Positions 39,778 to 50,578 of a stretch of DNA of 64,000 bases are shown here, piece by piece; position 1 is the stretch's first letter; every line of letters starts with the position of its first letter. The stretch spans positions 806,001 to 870,000 of the forward strand of contig NC_083372.1 in assembly GCF_029542785.1 (NCBI RefSeq). The letters are read 5' to 3'. The position numbers were made by a program, and so were the translations under genes. This DNA comes from Malassezia japonica (Eukaryota > Basidiomycota > Malasseziomycetes > Malasseziales > Malasseziaceae). The notes under the pieces are model-generated. The model was not told where the DNA came from and made no database searches. It saw only the letters and a program-made list of their open reading frames with translations.

Positions 39778-40458
39778 ATGGCGCAGGAAGCGCCCGCATT
39801 TAATCCGCTGCATGTGCAGTGGAAGAACCCCGAGTTGCTCGCCTACCTAGGCCTGCAGAAAGGGGGTGTGAAGCAAGGCACATCGGTGCTCGATGAGTCG
39901 AATGTAATGGAGTACTTTAGCACGTCGCCTTTCTACGATCGGCATAGCAACAACGAGCATGTGCGCATGCAAAGCGCAGCGCTCATCGCACAAACGATAG
40001 CCACTACGCCCCAGTCGGGCGCGGAGCTCATGGCAACGATCGCGCGGAAACACCAAGAAGAGCTAAAGTACGTTGCTAGGCTGACACAGGCGCTTTGTTG
40101 GTCTCGAATTCGTCTTGGTGCACGCCCGTCCTCCATGCTTTGTTATCCACAAGCGGTACCGCCGCAGCCCGGATCGCGGTATGTATGGGTGCTAATGCAG
40201 TCGACCCCGCGACGTCCGCCTACTATATCATCAACGACTGTATCTACCAAGCCCCTGATATGTATACCATTCTGGCTACGCGCCTTGTATGTCGCCGTAC
40301 TTACCCAGCAATCCTCGCTCCTAGGCTTGCGTACGACCCTAGATCTGCAGCGCGAGCACCGCGTCGCATTCAATCCCCGCCGCGGCCACTTTGGCCGTTT
40401 CCTTACGGCCGACGCCGCGCCTAACGAGTCGGACAAGATGGAAGAAGAAACATCATAG
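39778..40458 (+). CDS. MED6: Mediator head subunit Med6
   Basis: RNA polymerase II Mediator head subunit; 204 residues. The N-terminal block carries LHVQWKNPELL, NVMEYFSTSPFYDRHSNNEH and RMQ. The middle block, KRFVGLEFVLVHARPPCFVI then HKRYRRSPDRGVDPATSAYY, is typical Med6 and exists only after splicing. Exons are 39778-40067, 40090-40178, 40201-40286 and 40309-40458. All three introns are exactly 22 nt (40068-40089, 40179-40200, 40287-40308), and the joined coding length is a multiple of three. Confidence 0.95.
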   Translation: MAQEAPAFNPLHVQWKNPELLAYLGLQKGGVKQGTSVLDESNVMEYFSTSPFYDRHSNNEHVRMQSAALIAQTIATTPQSGAELMATIARKHQEELKYVARLTQALCWSRIRLGARPSSMLCYPQAVPPQPGSRYVWVLMQSTPRRPPTISSTTVSTKPLICIPFWLRALYVAVLTQQSSLLGLRTTLDLQREHRVAFNPRRGHFGRFLTADAAPNESDKMEEETS

Positions 40459-40471
40459 ACTGTACATTTTT

Positions 40472-41389
40472 CTACTGTGCACGAGCGCGTTTGCGCGGCT
40501 CTTGCATCGTCTCGTGATCGCTTGAGGGGTCGTCAACAGAGACGTCAAACGGCTGCGGCTCGGCGGCGGGTGTGCCGAGCATAATGTCCAGTCCCAGGAT
40601 GCCACGGCGGCCAGGGCCGGTAAAACCGCCTTGGATCGTCGTGCGGCACACAGGGCAATGTCCCCGCAAGCGTCCAGTACCATTATTTGCGCGCAGGCGG
40701 CTCGCGGGCACAGCCGGGGGTGCATGTTCGGGCGGCGCCTCGTCCGGTGAGCCGCCCGCCTGGCGCTGCGAAACCCATTCCGAGAACATTTCGCGCGCTG
40801 GTGACGACGAGATGCCGGCCGCATTTGCCAACGCAAGCGCACCGCTGCTCCCAAACGGCGTAAAGAGGTTCGAGCCGCGTGGCGCGTTTCGTGCGGCCGG
40901 GTCGCCCATGACACCCAGCCAGTCTGTATCGGACCATTCGTGCCCGTCCTGGCGCATCTGCATCGAGAGTGCATCGTACAGGCACCCCCCGCAGAACATG
41001 TGTCCGCATGACGTGACGCTCACGTTCGTTGGTGGGCATAGGCAGATGGAGCATTTGTACGTCGACAGCAGTGCGTTGGTCGGTGGCGGGGGCCGTGGTG
41101 CAGCATTGGCCGCGCGGCGGAGCGCCGCACGCGCCGCATCCATGCGTTGCCTACGAATCTCTTCTGCGCTGAGCTTGCGCACTTGCTGGATCTCGAGGTC
41201 GTCCTCGCCATCGCTTACGACGACCACCGCGTCGTTGGGGTGGTCGAGCACAGGATCGTCTCCCGACGAGCTCGACCCCGATGGACTGTACGACTCGGTA
41301 TCCGAGCTGTATGTCATATCCCACACATCGTTCCCCTGCGCAAGGTCAATCCAGTCGCGGTCCTCGTCCGCCTGGCTGCGTGCGCTCAT
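40472..41389 (-). CDS. RING-finger protein with SUMO-interacting motif (possible STUbL)
   Basis: Predicted E3 ubiquitin ligase of 305 residues. The RING starts YKCSICLCPP (about residue 111), continues SCGHMFCGGC, and closes with HCPVCRTT near residue 245. The gap between CGGC and CPVC is 108 residues, well beyond normal RING spacing, and is filled with low-complexity sequence. AVVVVSDGEDDLE near residue 55 fits a SUMO-interacting motif with an acidic tail. RING plus SIM suggests a SUMO-targeted ubiquitin ligase of the Slx8/Rfp/RNF4 type (inference). No intron. A 264-bp spacer separates its start from MAS1. Confidence 0.72.
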   Translation of the reverse strand: MSARSQADEDRDWIDLAQGNDVWDMTYSSDTESYSPSGSSSSGDDPVLDHPNDAVVVVSDGEDDLEIQQVRKLSAEEIRRQRMDAARAALRRAANAAPRPPPPTNALLSTYKCSICLCPPTNVSVTSCGHMFCGGCLYDALSMQMRQDGHEWSDTDWLGVMGDPAARNAPRGSNLFTPFGSSGALALANAAGISSSPAREMFSEWVSQRQAGGSPDEAPPEHAPPAVPASRLRANNGTGRLRGHCPVCRTTIQGGFTGPGRRGILGLDIMLGTPAAEPQPFDVSVDDPSSDHETMQEPRKRARAQ

Positions 41390-41653
41390 CCAGCGCCGTG
41401 CGCGGATGGCCGAACGAGGGACGTGCTATGTGGAGGCGCATGGGCCGCCACGCGCTGCTTAGCAATCGGCCTCGCGCGGTTCAGCCGATCGGTGGAAACC
41501 GGGGGCGAGATAGGGGGCAAAATTGCATTTGTTGGAAATGGCTGGTGGCCGCTGCCCGTCGCTGGGCCGGGCAGCGCGGCTGGCAGGCCAATTTCTTCTC
41601 TTTCCCCCGAGACTCTTAGAGCCCCGTATTGCCGCTTCTTGGACTACGTCGTG

Positions 41654-43142
41654 ATGTCGGCCCGTCTGTTTCTGGCAACCTCTCTGAAGCGGAGCGCCCG
41701 TATGCCGAGCGTGGCCCGCTCCCTGGCCACGGCCGCCGCTCGCTCGGTACGTACCGCCCGAGGCGCGGAACAAACATGCTGACCAATGCCTCAACAGCCG
41801 TTGACCCAGGTGACTATGCTCCCCAACGGCCTTACCGTCGCCACTGAGGCTACCCCTGGTGCCCAGACTGCCACGGTCGGCGCCTGGATCGACGCCGGTT
41901 CGCGCTCGGAGACCTCGCGCTCCAACGGTACCGCGCACTTTTTGGAGCACATGGCCTTCAAGGGTACGTTTCGCGCCGCTCACACCAGGCACTGGCAAGC
42001 GCTCGCAGCAGGAGCTTGAGCTCGAGGTGGAAAACATTGGTGCTCACCTGAACGCTTACACTTCGCGTGAGCAGACGGTGTACTACGCCAAGGCCTTCAA
42101 GAACGATGTTGGCAAGGCTGTGGACATCATCTCGGACATCCTCCAGAACTCGAAGCTGGAGGCGAACGCCATCGAGCGTGAGCGTGATGTGATCCTCCGC
42201 GAGCAGGAGGAGGTTGACAAGCTCCAGGAGGAGGTTGTCTTTGACCACCTGCACTCGGTTGCCTTCCAGGGCCAGGCTCTGGGCCGCACCATCCTTGGCC
42301 CCAAGGAGAACATCCTCTCGATCAGCCGCGACGACCTGTCGAACTACATCAAGTCGAAGTACACTGCCGACCGTGTTGTGCTGGTCGGTGCTGGTGGCGT
42401 GGACCACGACGAGCTCGTCAAGCTCGCCGAGCACCACTTCAGCGGTCTGCCCACCTCGGCCACCCCTATCCCCCTGGGCCAGAACCAGTACACCCCCAGC
42501 GAGTTTGTCGGCTCGGAGGTGCGCGTGCGCGACGATACCTCGTCGACTGTCAACGTGGCGATCGCCGTGGAGGGTGCCAGCTGGAAGTCGCCTGACTATT
42601 TCCCCATGCTCGTGCTCCAGTCGGTCTTTGGTAACTGGGACCGTTCGCTCGGTGCCTCGCCGCTCCTGTCGAGCCGCCTGTCGCACGTCATCTCGTCGAA
42701 CAACCTGGCCAACTCGTTCATGCACTTCAGCACCTCATACTCCGACACCGGTCTCTGGGGTATCTACATGGTTTCGGAGAACCTGGTCAACCTCGATGAC
42801 ATGGTCCACTTCACCCTCAAGGAGTGGCAGCGTGCCTCGACCGGTCTCGGCTCCGCCGAGGTCGAGCGCGCCAAGGCGCAGCTCAAGGCCTCGCTTCTGC
42901 TTGGCCTCGACGGCACCACCGCCGTTGCCGAGGACATTGGTCGCCAGCTCGTGACCACGGGCAAGCGCTTCACGCCCCAGGACATCGAGGCCTCGATCGA
43001 CGCCGTGACTCCTGCTGAGCTCCAGCGCGTCGCCAAGAAGTACCTGTGGGACAAGGACTTTGCGCTCGCGGCCACTGGCCGCACCGAGGGTCTTCTGGAC
43101 TACAACCGTATCCGCGCTGACATGTCCGGACTGATGTACTAA
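41654..43142 (+). CDS. MAS1: Mitochondrial processing peptidase beta subunit
   Basis: Matrix zinc protease that removes mitochondrial presequences. The 470-residue product has a basic presequence ([20 protein letters not shown]). The inverted zinc motif HFLEH is at residues 78-82, and the distal glutamate lies in [15 protein letters not shown]. The intact HxxEH points to the catalytic beta-MPP rather than complex III core protein 1. Two introns: 51 nt at 41747-41797 and 25 nt at 41964-41988, the second joining MAFKG to TGKRSQQ. Codon choice is more biased (CTC, AAG, GTC) than in neighbours, as in highly expressed genes. Confidence 0.94.
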
Positions 43143-43330
43143 GCCTATCGCTAGGAGCGAGTGAGTCACACGCCGGCCGTGTCGGTAGTCTTTGTAGTCC
43201 CGTGTGATATCGAGAGCTAGGACTGGTTTGGAAACTCCCATTTGAGCATCGTCGTGCGATTGGACGACCCCATTGTCGGCTACCAAGCTAGCTATATAAG
43301 CAAGCCAAAGCAGCGGCCCATGAGCGTGGT

Positions 43331-44012
43331 TTACTTGAGCATGCACTGGGTGAGTTGTGAGCCAACGTACGCTAGGCGCCTCCGAAACGCGGGTGTTGAG
43401 AATCAGCGCAACAATCAGCCCGTAGAGACCCAGTACCTCGGCGAAAATGAGGATAAGGATCATACCAATGTACAGACGGGGCTGCTGCGCAGTACCGCGC
43501 ACACCAGCATCACCGACAATGCCAATTGCGAAGCCGGCAGCAAGACCGGCGAGGCCGACCGAGAGACCCGCACCGAGCTGGATGAAACCGGCGTAGAGCG
43601 ACATGGGCGACTTGACTGGCGGTCAGCGCACACATTAGATACATACTGTCACCGGCGACAAGCACACTGACCACGAGACCGTAGATCTGGTGTCAGCACA
43701 AACACGAGCAAAATTACATACAGCAATGATACCAGCCATAACGACGGGAATGATACACTTGATCAGGAGATCAGGGCGCAGGACACCCATGGCCGAGATA
43801 CCAACACCCGACTTGGCGGTACCGTAACTGGCGCCGAGACCTGTTGCGTTAGCACCACCGCGAAGGACCCAACGTACAAGTGAAGACAATGGCAGCCGTC
43901 ACACCCTATCGCGCAGCGTTAGCACCCCACTCGCGCAGCCATGTATACGTACCATAGCACCGAAAAACGGCGCATAGACGGGGCAAAGTTCAAAGTTGAT
44001 CTGGTCGCTCAT
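43331..44012 (-). CDS. VMA3: V-ATPase proteolipid subunit c
   Basis: Proton-carrying ring subunit of the vacuolar ATPase; 168 residues, four membrane helices. [40 protein letters not shown] and the essential glutamate in [14 protein letters not shown] are all present. Six exons: 44012-43953, 43905-43878, 43840-43722, 43686-43647, 43615-43371 and 43345-43331. Introns are 47, 37, 35, 31 and 25 nt, and the last exon codes only four residues plus stop (CMLK). Total coding length is 507 nt, a multiple of three. This is the most intron-dense gene here relative to its length, and none of its introns belong to the 22-nt class. Confidence 0.95.
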
Positions 44013-44133
44013 CTTCAAGAACCGTCACGGAGCTCGCTGGAACACCACAGGCAAAGAGGAGCGCCGTTGGCCCGTCGCGCCACGCCCACGTTGCCACGGG
44101 CCGGCCGCTCGGCCGCGTGCTGAGCTAATTATC

Positions 44134-44141
44134 ACGTGACA
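44134..44141. promoter_or_regulatory. TCACGTGA box, VMA3/LEU1
   Basis: Extended eight-base palindrome, 57 bases before LEU1, with an inverted CCAAT (ATTGG) eight bases further on. Confidence 0.55.
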
Positions 44142-44198
44142 TAGGATTGGAAATGGCGAGTCAGTAACACGTCCCCACAGCGCTCTTCGCTGGAGAAC

Positions 44199-46484
44199 AT
44201 GTCGGCAAGCAAGCCCCGTACGCTGTACCAGAAAATCTTCGACTCCCATCTGATCACAGAGGAGGAGGATGGAACGTGCTTGATCTACATTGATCGCCAC
44301 CTTGTGCACGAGGTCACGTCGCCCCAGGCGTTCGAGGGACTGCGCCTCGCCCAGCGCAAGGTGCGCCGCACCGACTGCACGCTCGCCACCGTCGACCACA
44401 ACATCCCGACGGACAGCCGCAAGGAATACCGCGACACGGAGACCTTTGTGCACGAGGCCGACTCGCGTCTGCAGTGCATGACCCTCGAGCAGAACGTCAA
44501 GGAATTCGGCCTGACTTTTTACGGCCTCACGGACAGCCGCCAAGGCATCGTTCACGTCGTGGGCCCTGAGCAGGGCTTCACCGTGCCGGGCGGCACGCTC
44601 GTGTGTGGTGACTCGCACACCTCGACGCACGGCGCGTTTGGCGTGCTCGCGTTCGGCATCGGCACCTCGGAGGTAGAGCACGTGTTGGCCACTCAGACGC
44701 TGCTGCAGAAGCGCTCCAAAAACTTCCTGATCGAGGTGAACGGCGAGGTGCCGGAGGGCGTGACCAGCAAGGACATTATGCTCTACATCATCGGTGTTAT
44801 TGGCACCGCTGGCGGCACCGGCTGCGTCCTCGAGTTTGGCGGCTCGACCATCCGCAGCCTGAGCATGGAGGCGCGCATGAGCATGTGCAACATGAGCATC
44901 GAGGCCGGCGCGCGTGCGGGTGTCATTGCGCCCGACCAAGTCACCTTTGACTACCTCAAGGGCCGCCCGCTCGTGCCCAAGGGCGCCGAGTGGGACAAGG
45001 CGGTGGAGTACTGGCTCTCGCTCGCCTCGGACGAGGGCGCGGTGTACGACAAGGTCGTGCGCATCGATGCTAAGGACATTCCCCCGACGATCACCTGGGG
45101 TACCTCGCCGCAGGACACGGTTCCGATCACGGGCAAGGTGCCCGACCCCAAGAACGCTCCGAGCCCCGAGCTCGCGTCGCAGTGGGAGCGCTCGCTGAAG
45201 TACATGGGCCTCGAGGCGAACACGCCGATGGAGGAGGTCAAGGTCGACAAGGTCTTTATCGGCTCGTGCACCAACTCGCGCATCGAGGACCTGCGTGAGG
45301 CCGCACGTGTCCTGCAGGGCCGCAAGGTGTCGGAGCATGTGCACGCGATGCTCGTGCCTGGCTCGGGTCTTGTCAAGAAGCAGGCCGAGGCCGAGGGTCT
45401 CGACAAGGTGTTCAAGGCCGCCGGCTTCGACTGGCGCGAGGCGGGCTGCTCCATGTGCCTCGGTATGAACCCCGACCAGCTGGCGCCGGGCGAGCGCTGC
45501 GCTTCGACGTCGAACCGCAACTTTGAGGGCCGCCAGGGCGCCGGTGGCCGTACGCATCTGATGAGCCCGGCGATGGCCGCGGCTGCGGCCGTGACCGGCT
45601 ACCTGACCGATGTGCGCAAGCTCACTACCGGCAGGATTTCCGGCTTCGACGCGGGCAACCCCAGCTTTGAGATCCAGGTCCAGGACCCGATGCAGTTCAT
45701 CAATGCAGGTGACTTTAAGATTGAGACCGCCGCGCCGCCCGTGAGCGAGACTGCGCCGCAAAAGGACGTCGCATCCAAGGCCGAACCGGCCGGGGTGATT
45801 GGCAGCAGCATGCCCGCCTTTACGGTCGTCAAGGGGGTCGCCGCGCCGATGGACCGCTCCAACGTGGACACGGACCTGATTATTCCCAAGCAGTTCCTCA
45901 AGACCATCAAGCGCACGGGTCTTGGCTCGGCCCTCTTCTGGCCGCTGCGCTATGACGTGAAGACCGGCGAGCCGATCGCCGACTTTGTGCTGAACAAGAA
46001 GCCCTACGACCAGGCCAAGATCCTCGTCGTGACCGGCTCCAACTTTGGCTGCGGCTCGTCGCGTGAACACGCGCCGTGGTCGCTGCTCGACTTTGGTATC
46101 CGTGCCGTGATCGCCGAGAGCTTCGCAGACATTTTCCAGAACAACATGACCAAGAACGGCCAGCTGCCGGTCATCCTCAAGCCCGAGGAGATCAAGCGCG
46201 TCGTGCAGGACGCCGAGGCCGGCAAGGAGATCGCGGTCGACCTCGAGCAGCAAAAGGTGATTTGTGCCGACGGCCAGACCGCCTTTAGCTTCGTGACCCC
46301 GCCCTTTGTGCGCCACTGTCTGCTCAACGGTCTGGACGACATTGCCCTCACCCTCCAAAAGGAGAAGGAGATCACTGCCTTCGAGAAAAAGCGCCAGGCG
46401 ACCCCGTGGCTCGACGGTGTCGTCCGCCCTGGCTCGCAGAGCGTCGCAGAAGCGCGCCGCGCCAAGGCCAACACGGATTGGTAG
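44199..46484 (+). CDS. LEU1: 3-isopropylmalate dehydratase (isopropylmalate isomerase)
   Basis: Second step of leucine synthesis, a 4Fe-4S aconitase-family enzyme; 761 residues in the fused fungal form. Cluster ligands sit in [15 protein letters not shown] and [12 protein letters not shown]. The large domain opens with [12 protein letters not shown], and the swivel domain follows a short linker ([32 protein letters not shown]). No intron. The upstream region holds a palindromic TCACGTGA shared with divergent VMA3. Strong codon bias suggests high expression. The stop lies 25 bp from the convergent RRP42 stop. Confidence 0.97.
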   Translation: MSASKPRTLYQKIFDSHLITEEEDGTCLIYIDRHLVHEVTSPQAFEGLRLAQRKVRRTDCTLATVDHNIPTDSRKEYRDTETFVHEADSRLQCMTLEQNVKEFGLTFYGLTDSRQGIVHVVGPEQGFTVPGGTLVCGDSHTSTHGAFGVLAFGIGTSEVEHVLATQTLLQKRSKNFLIEVNGEVPEGVTSKDIMLYIIGVIGTAGGTGCVLEFGGSTIRSLSMEARMSMCNMSIEAGARAGVIAPDQVTFDYLKGRPLVPKGAEWDKAVEYWLSLASDEGAVYDKVVRIDAKDIPPTITWGTSPQDTVPITGKVPDPKNAPSPELASQWERSLKYMGLEANTPMEEVKVDKVFIGSCTNSRIEDLREAARVLQGRKVSEHVHAMLVPGSGLVKKQAEAEGLDKVFKAAGFDWREAGCSMCLGMNPDQLAPGERCASTSNRNFEGRQGAGGRTHLMSPAMAAAAAVTGYLTDVRKLTTGRISGFDAGNPSFEIQVQDPMQFINAGDFKIETAAPPVSETAPQKDVASKAEPAGVIGSSMPAFTVVKGVAAPMDRSNVDTDLIIPKQFLKTIKRTGLGSALFWPLRYDVKTGEPIADFVLNKKPYDQAKILVVTGSNFGCGSSREHAPWSLLDFGIRAVIAESFADIFQNNMTKNGQLPVILKPEEIKRVVQDAEAGKEIAVDLEQQKVICADGQTAFSFVTPPFVRHCLLNGLDDIALTLQKEKEITAFEKKRQATPWLDGVVRPGSQSVAEARRAKANTDW

Positions 46485-46509
46485 AGTGACAGGTATCGTG
46501 ATACAAAAA

Positions 46510-47523
46510 CTATGCATTGGACTGTTCTTGCAATGTCTTGGCCAGTTGCCGCGCGTAATAGATGCCCACTTCGATGGCTTTGTTAATCGTAGCAAGCGTG
46601 ATTTCACCATCGCCACGCTGCCGCACGCCATACAGGCGACCGCTCGCAGAGGCAAGGATCGCAATACAGGTGTGTAGCGCGCCTTCTTCCTCCAGCGTAG
46701 GGTCCAGCAGAAACGTGTCATTGACGGGGTACACCGAAATGCACACGGGAACATCCGCGCGGCCATCGAGCGCCACGCCTTCATCCCACTCGCCTTCCAG
46801 CGCAAAGTCAACCGACGCCGCTCCAGGCTGCCCGGCCGCATGCCGCTTGCCGCGCGTGATAAATTTCATGCCGACAGGGTCGTCGCTTGTCGCATCGGGG
46901 ACCGAGGCAGTGTCCTGCTGCACCTTGGCCGTGTCCATCGACAGCATTTTGGTCTCGGGGAGACGGGTATTCCATAGCGCAGCCGATACGGCCGCAAAGA
47001 GCGCGTCGAGTACATTGCCGCCACTCCACGAAAGCACATAGACGTCCACATGCAGCGTCCAGAACTTGGCATAGGGCACAACAATAAACTGGCGCGCAAA
47101 GAGGGGGCCGAAACGGTCGGAATGCAGTGCAAAGCACGCACTGAGCATGTCTTGCACGGTGCACGTAATCATGCTCAGCTCGTTGGCACTGTGCTCGTGC
47201 AGCAGCGCTGGCGAGTACTCCACGGTGGCCTGCACACGTGGCATGGGGGGTAGCCATGGCGAAAACTCTTGAGTCGTCTTTCCTGACTGGCACAGGACGC
47301 GAGGGGCTTGGTATGCTTCGATCTCGGCCTTTACACCACAGAGGACCTCGGTGCTGCCTAGCATGACACGCGCTGAGCCGTCGGCCTGGACAGACGCGGG
47401 CGACTCGAGCTCAAGGGGGCGAAAGTCGGTAAGGCCCCTACCATCCTGGCGCTGAGGCGTGGCCGAAGAAAGACCATCCAGGATGTAGCTGCGCTCCGCA
47501 CGGGACAGCGAAGCATGCGACAT
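46510..47523 (-). CDS. RRP42: Exosome RNase PH-like subunit Rrp42
   Basis: Core ring subunit of the RNA exosome (EXOSC7 type); 337 residues, no intron. The N-terminus LSRAERSYILDGL, then RQDGRGLTDFRPLELE, is characteristic of Rrp42. RVMLGSTEVLCGVKAEIEA continues the RNase PH fold, and the second half has VPVCISVYPVNDTFLLDPTLEEE. Start: the ATG at 47523 (MSHASLSRAE) sits immediately before the conserved block. An insert (LSMDTAKVQQDTASVPDATS) is longer than usual. It shares a 94-bp promoter with the FHA gene. Confidence 0.92.
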   Translation of the reverse strand: MSHASLSRAERSYILDGLSSATPQRQDGRGLTDFRPLELESPASVQADGSARVMLGSTEVLCGVKAEIEAYQAPRVLCQSGKTTQEFSPWLPPMPRVQATVEYSPALLHEHSANELSMITCTVQDMLSACFALHSDRFGPLFARQFIVVPYAKFWTLHVDVYVLSWSGGNVLDALFAAVSAALWNTRLPETKMLSMDTAKVQQDTASVPDATSDDPVGMKFITRGKRHAAGQPGAASVDFALEGEWDEGVALDGRADVPVCISVYPVNDTFLLDPTLEEEGALHTCIAILASASGRLYGVRQRGDGEITLATINKAIEVGIYYARQLAKTLQEQSNA

Positions 47524-47552
47524 GATGGAAGCGTGGAGGGGCACTTTTCTTG

Positions 47553-47560
47553 TCACGTGA
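47553..47560. promoter_or_regulatory. TCACGTGA box, RRP42/FHA gene
   Basis: Eight-base palindrome 29 bases before RRP42 and 57 before the FHA start. Confidence 0.55.
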
Positions 47561-47617
47561 TGCTTCGCGTGCGCCCAAACACGACGTGGAGGCATCGAGA
47601 CCAACACTGCGACGCCG

Positions 47618-50578
47618 ATGGCAGCCTCGGAGCAGGGGACGGTGTGCATGTATGGAGCGCTCCAGCTCCTGGGAGAAGACGGTGCTGAAAAGCATACGTA
47701 CACAATTCATAAGCAGACCACAACGCTGGGACGGTACGTCGCGAGAATAACCCAGTGCGCTCTCCAATGACGTGCGTCTCTTGCTCGAAGATGTGAGCCG
47801 CGAGCACTGCCGCATCGAATTTGATGGAGAGGCCAAGGTATGTTGTTCGACTAACCTCTGGCTATGTTGCATGTGCTGGGAACGAATGGCGTCGTCCACA
47901 ATGGCACGCTGCTGAAGCCAAATGCGCTCGAGAACCTGGTTGCTTTGGCTCATGGCGACAAGCTTCAGATCTCCAAGCATACGCTTAGTTTTTCGTACAC
48001 GGAGAGCGAGAAAGTGAAGCATGCCGATGAGGCTCCGATTAAGGAGGCTCAGGCTCACGAGGCTCCGGCTAGCGAGGATCAGGTTCATGAAGCTCCGGCC
48101 AGTGAGGCTCAGGTCGACAAGATCCAGCCCAGCGAAGCCAAAGACAGCGAGGTACAGCCTAGCGAGGTACAGGCCAGCCCAGTCCAGGCCGATGTGCCCA
48201 AAAAGGTGCCTACGCCGAAATCGACGCCGAGGAGGCGACGTGCTGCTGCACAAGAATCGCCTATCACGCCCCGCCGCCAGAGTGCTCGTCTGAAGGCCAA
48301 GTACAGCTCCCCATGCTTGAGGGATCATGTGCCGACGCCTAGCAAAGCGGAGAAGAACGAGTCGCCCATTGCCGTGGCACAAGAGGAAGTGCCTGCGGCC
48401 CCTCAGGCCGAGTCGCAGCGCGAAACCGAAGCCCTGTCTCAAGCCAAAGAGGCACCCACCGAGATGTCTACCGAGGCAACGGCTGAGAAGCCCGATAAAC
48501 CGGCGCAAGCGACCCCTGCCGAGACGCCGCTCCCTGCTGAGACCCCGACGGAGCCCGAGTCCAAGCAGTTGGATGTTCCTTCGCCTCTTGAGCGCAGTAC
48601 TCAGGAGACGAATACGGTGGAGCAGCCGGCTCCCCAGCCCCAAGAGCCCGTGCAGGAAGCCACCTCGGCGCAAGAGGAGGCTGATTCCGAGGATGCGGAT
48701 GCGCTGGAAGAGGCGGCTATTGATGACGAGCTCTTCGCCCCGACTACGCCTCAGCGCGCCTCCCCTATGCGTGCTCCGATGACCCTGCCGCGTAATATGC
48801 CCCGTACGCCTCCGCTGCAGTGGACGCCGTCCAAGTCGCGCAAGATTAGTCTGCGTACAGCAACGCTGCTGAAGCGCAGTGCTCAGTACCCTCTGTTGCC
48901 CATGTCGGAGCGCCGCCCGACACGCGACGAGGTGCCTAGCTTCAACAGGTCGCCATCGCGTGCACCTCGAACTTCGACCGGCTCGCGCGACATGGACTTG
49001 ACGTCGGACTATATGCGTACCGTAACGTCCGACCCCGAATTTTCTTCGGACGAGGACGAGGACGAGGATGACTCGGACGAGATCGAAAAGAGTCTCGAGC
49101 TGTCCCACTCGGAAGAAAACCCAAGCCCGGCCAAGACTCCGGAACGCAAGGAGCGTGCGCCTGTCCTTTCCCAGTTCCTTACACCGCAGCAGCCTAAGGA
49201 ACGTGCGCTGGCTTCGCGGCGTTTGTCGAACCCTGTGGATGCCAATACGCCCAGGCTCAAGAACCGCTCTTCGTGGCAGTGGCTGCGCGGTCTCTTTTCC
49301 CCGAAAGGGCAGCAGGATGGAGCATCGCCCAATGATCAAAAGGAGCCATCGAGTGACCAAAAAGAAGAGCCCCTTACACCGGAGGCTCGTCGCGAGGTCG
49401 AGGAAGAAGAAAAGGAAGAGGATGCTGTGCACGACGAGTTTTACGATTCCGAGGACCCGGATCAGGAGCCGCAAGCCGAGTCCTACGAGCCGATGGACGT
49501 GGAGCCAGTCGACTTCCACCAGCACGTTCCCGATGTGTCGCTGACCAACACCTCGTGGATGTACAATGTGCCCAATTCGCCTGCGCCGATTCAAGAGCCG
49601 CAGCAGGTAGCAAGCACCCCCGACATGCATGTCTTGAAGCACATGTTCGCTGAACAGCCTTGTATTGCTTCCGAGTCGGCCATGTCCGATTTCCGGCACA
49701 TGGTGCGCGCCTCTCCGGCGCAGGAAGACATGAGCTTGGCAAGCGCCTGGAATGCAATGACGGCCCATGAAGAGGAGTCCGAGCGTGAGCAGCCGATGCA
49801 CGACGCCGTCGAAGAGCTCCCTGCCTTGGTCAAATCGACGGCCGAAAACGCCATGCAGACGCAATGGAAGACGAAGGAGATGATGCCCAGCACGTCCCAC
49901 GATGTGCCTACAGAGTCGCATCTGGAAGCGGCAGCTTCTCATGCCGTTGCCCCTGAAGAAAGCACGCCCACAGCTCCGGCACCGGCGAGCGAATCAGTGG
50001 TGCAGACAAGCGAGGTACCTGCCGAAACGGCTAAACCGGCAGTTCCCTTGCGTGAGATCTCGGTTCCGCAGACTCGGCCGGCGCCTCAGCCCGCTATGCG
50101 TGCTAGTCCGAAGCGTGCCTCGGCGCGTGAAGCTACCTCGCGCCTGGGCTCTGCCCCGCCCCGCCCTATGCCAGGAAACACCCAAGACCCCCGCGCAGCA
50201 CGTATGACGACACGTACGGTTGCGCAAAAGAAGGAGCCGTACGTCCCTGTCCGCCGCCAGCTTCCTGCTCGCGCTGCAGTCCCGAGCCTGGGTTCCATGG
50301 CAACAACCGCGACGCGCGCAGCACGTGTGCCTGGATCGACGAGTACGGAGCGTACCAAGGGTCCTGCGACCCCCGAGACCACTGGCGCGAACGCTATGGG
50401 ATTACCGGCACGGAATCAGTCGATCATTGCTCGCGGCTCGTCTATTCCTACTGCGCCGGCCCAGCGGCGTCCCGCCTCGAATGCCAACGCTGCTCAAGAC
50501 ACTGCGTCGGAGCGCCCAGCCTCGCGTATTTCCGGTCCACGCACTGCCCGCCCCACAAGGAGCGCTCGTCGCCTATAA
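47618..50578 (+). CDS. FHA-domain protein with long acidic disordered region
   Basis: Probably nuclear; not assigned to a named family. Exons 47618-47733 and 47756-47837 encode the first half of an FHA fold (TTTLGRALSNDVRLLLEDVS, then REHCRIEFDG). The third exon continues it (LHVLGTNGVVHNGTLL, LAHGDKLQISKHTL). The first intron is a standard 22 nt (47734-47755). The second, about 47838-47860, has a good donor and a CTAAC branch site but no AG acceptor. About 850 mostly disordered residues follow: five 10-residue repeats, basic patches (PRRRRAAAQ), an acidic run (SSDEDEDEDDSDE) and a basic C-terminus (RPTRSARRL). The layout recalls large FHA chromatin proteins such as Ki-67 or MDC1, by architecture only. 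Confidence 0.75.
47838..47860 (+). other. Putative intron lacking an AG acceptor
   Basis: GTATGT donor and a CTAAC branch-like site are present, but no AG occurs before the next FHA exon. The frame requires removal of 23 nt (ending CTG) or 26 nt. Either the 3' site is non-AG or the sequence has an error here. Confidence 0.45.
48029..48178 (+). repeat. Five imperfect 30-bp repeats in the FHA gene
   Basis: Units encode EAPIKEAQAH, EAPASEDQVH, EAPASEAQVD, KIQPSEAKDS and EVQPSEVQAS. The first three are close copies; the last two have diverged. Confidence 0.8.

Noticed and set aside
44025..46841. 938-codon open frame antisense to LEU1 (and other long antisense frames, e.g. at 1467-2462, 24155-26650 and 59411-61171)
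   Set aside because: They mirror strongly biased GC-rich coding sequence on the other strand, give Arg/His/Leu-rich products with no domain, and overlap confidently identified genes.
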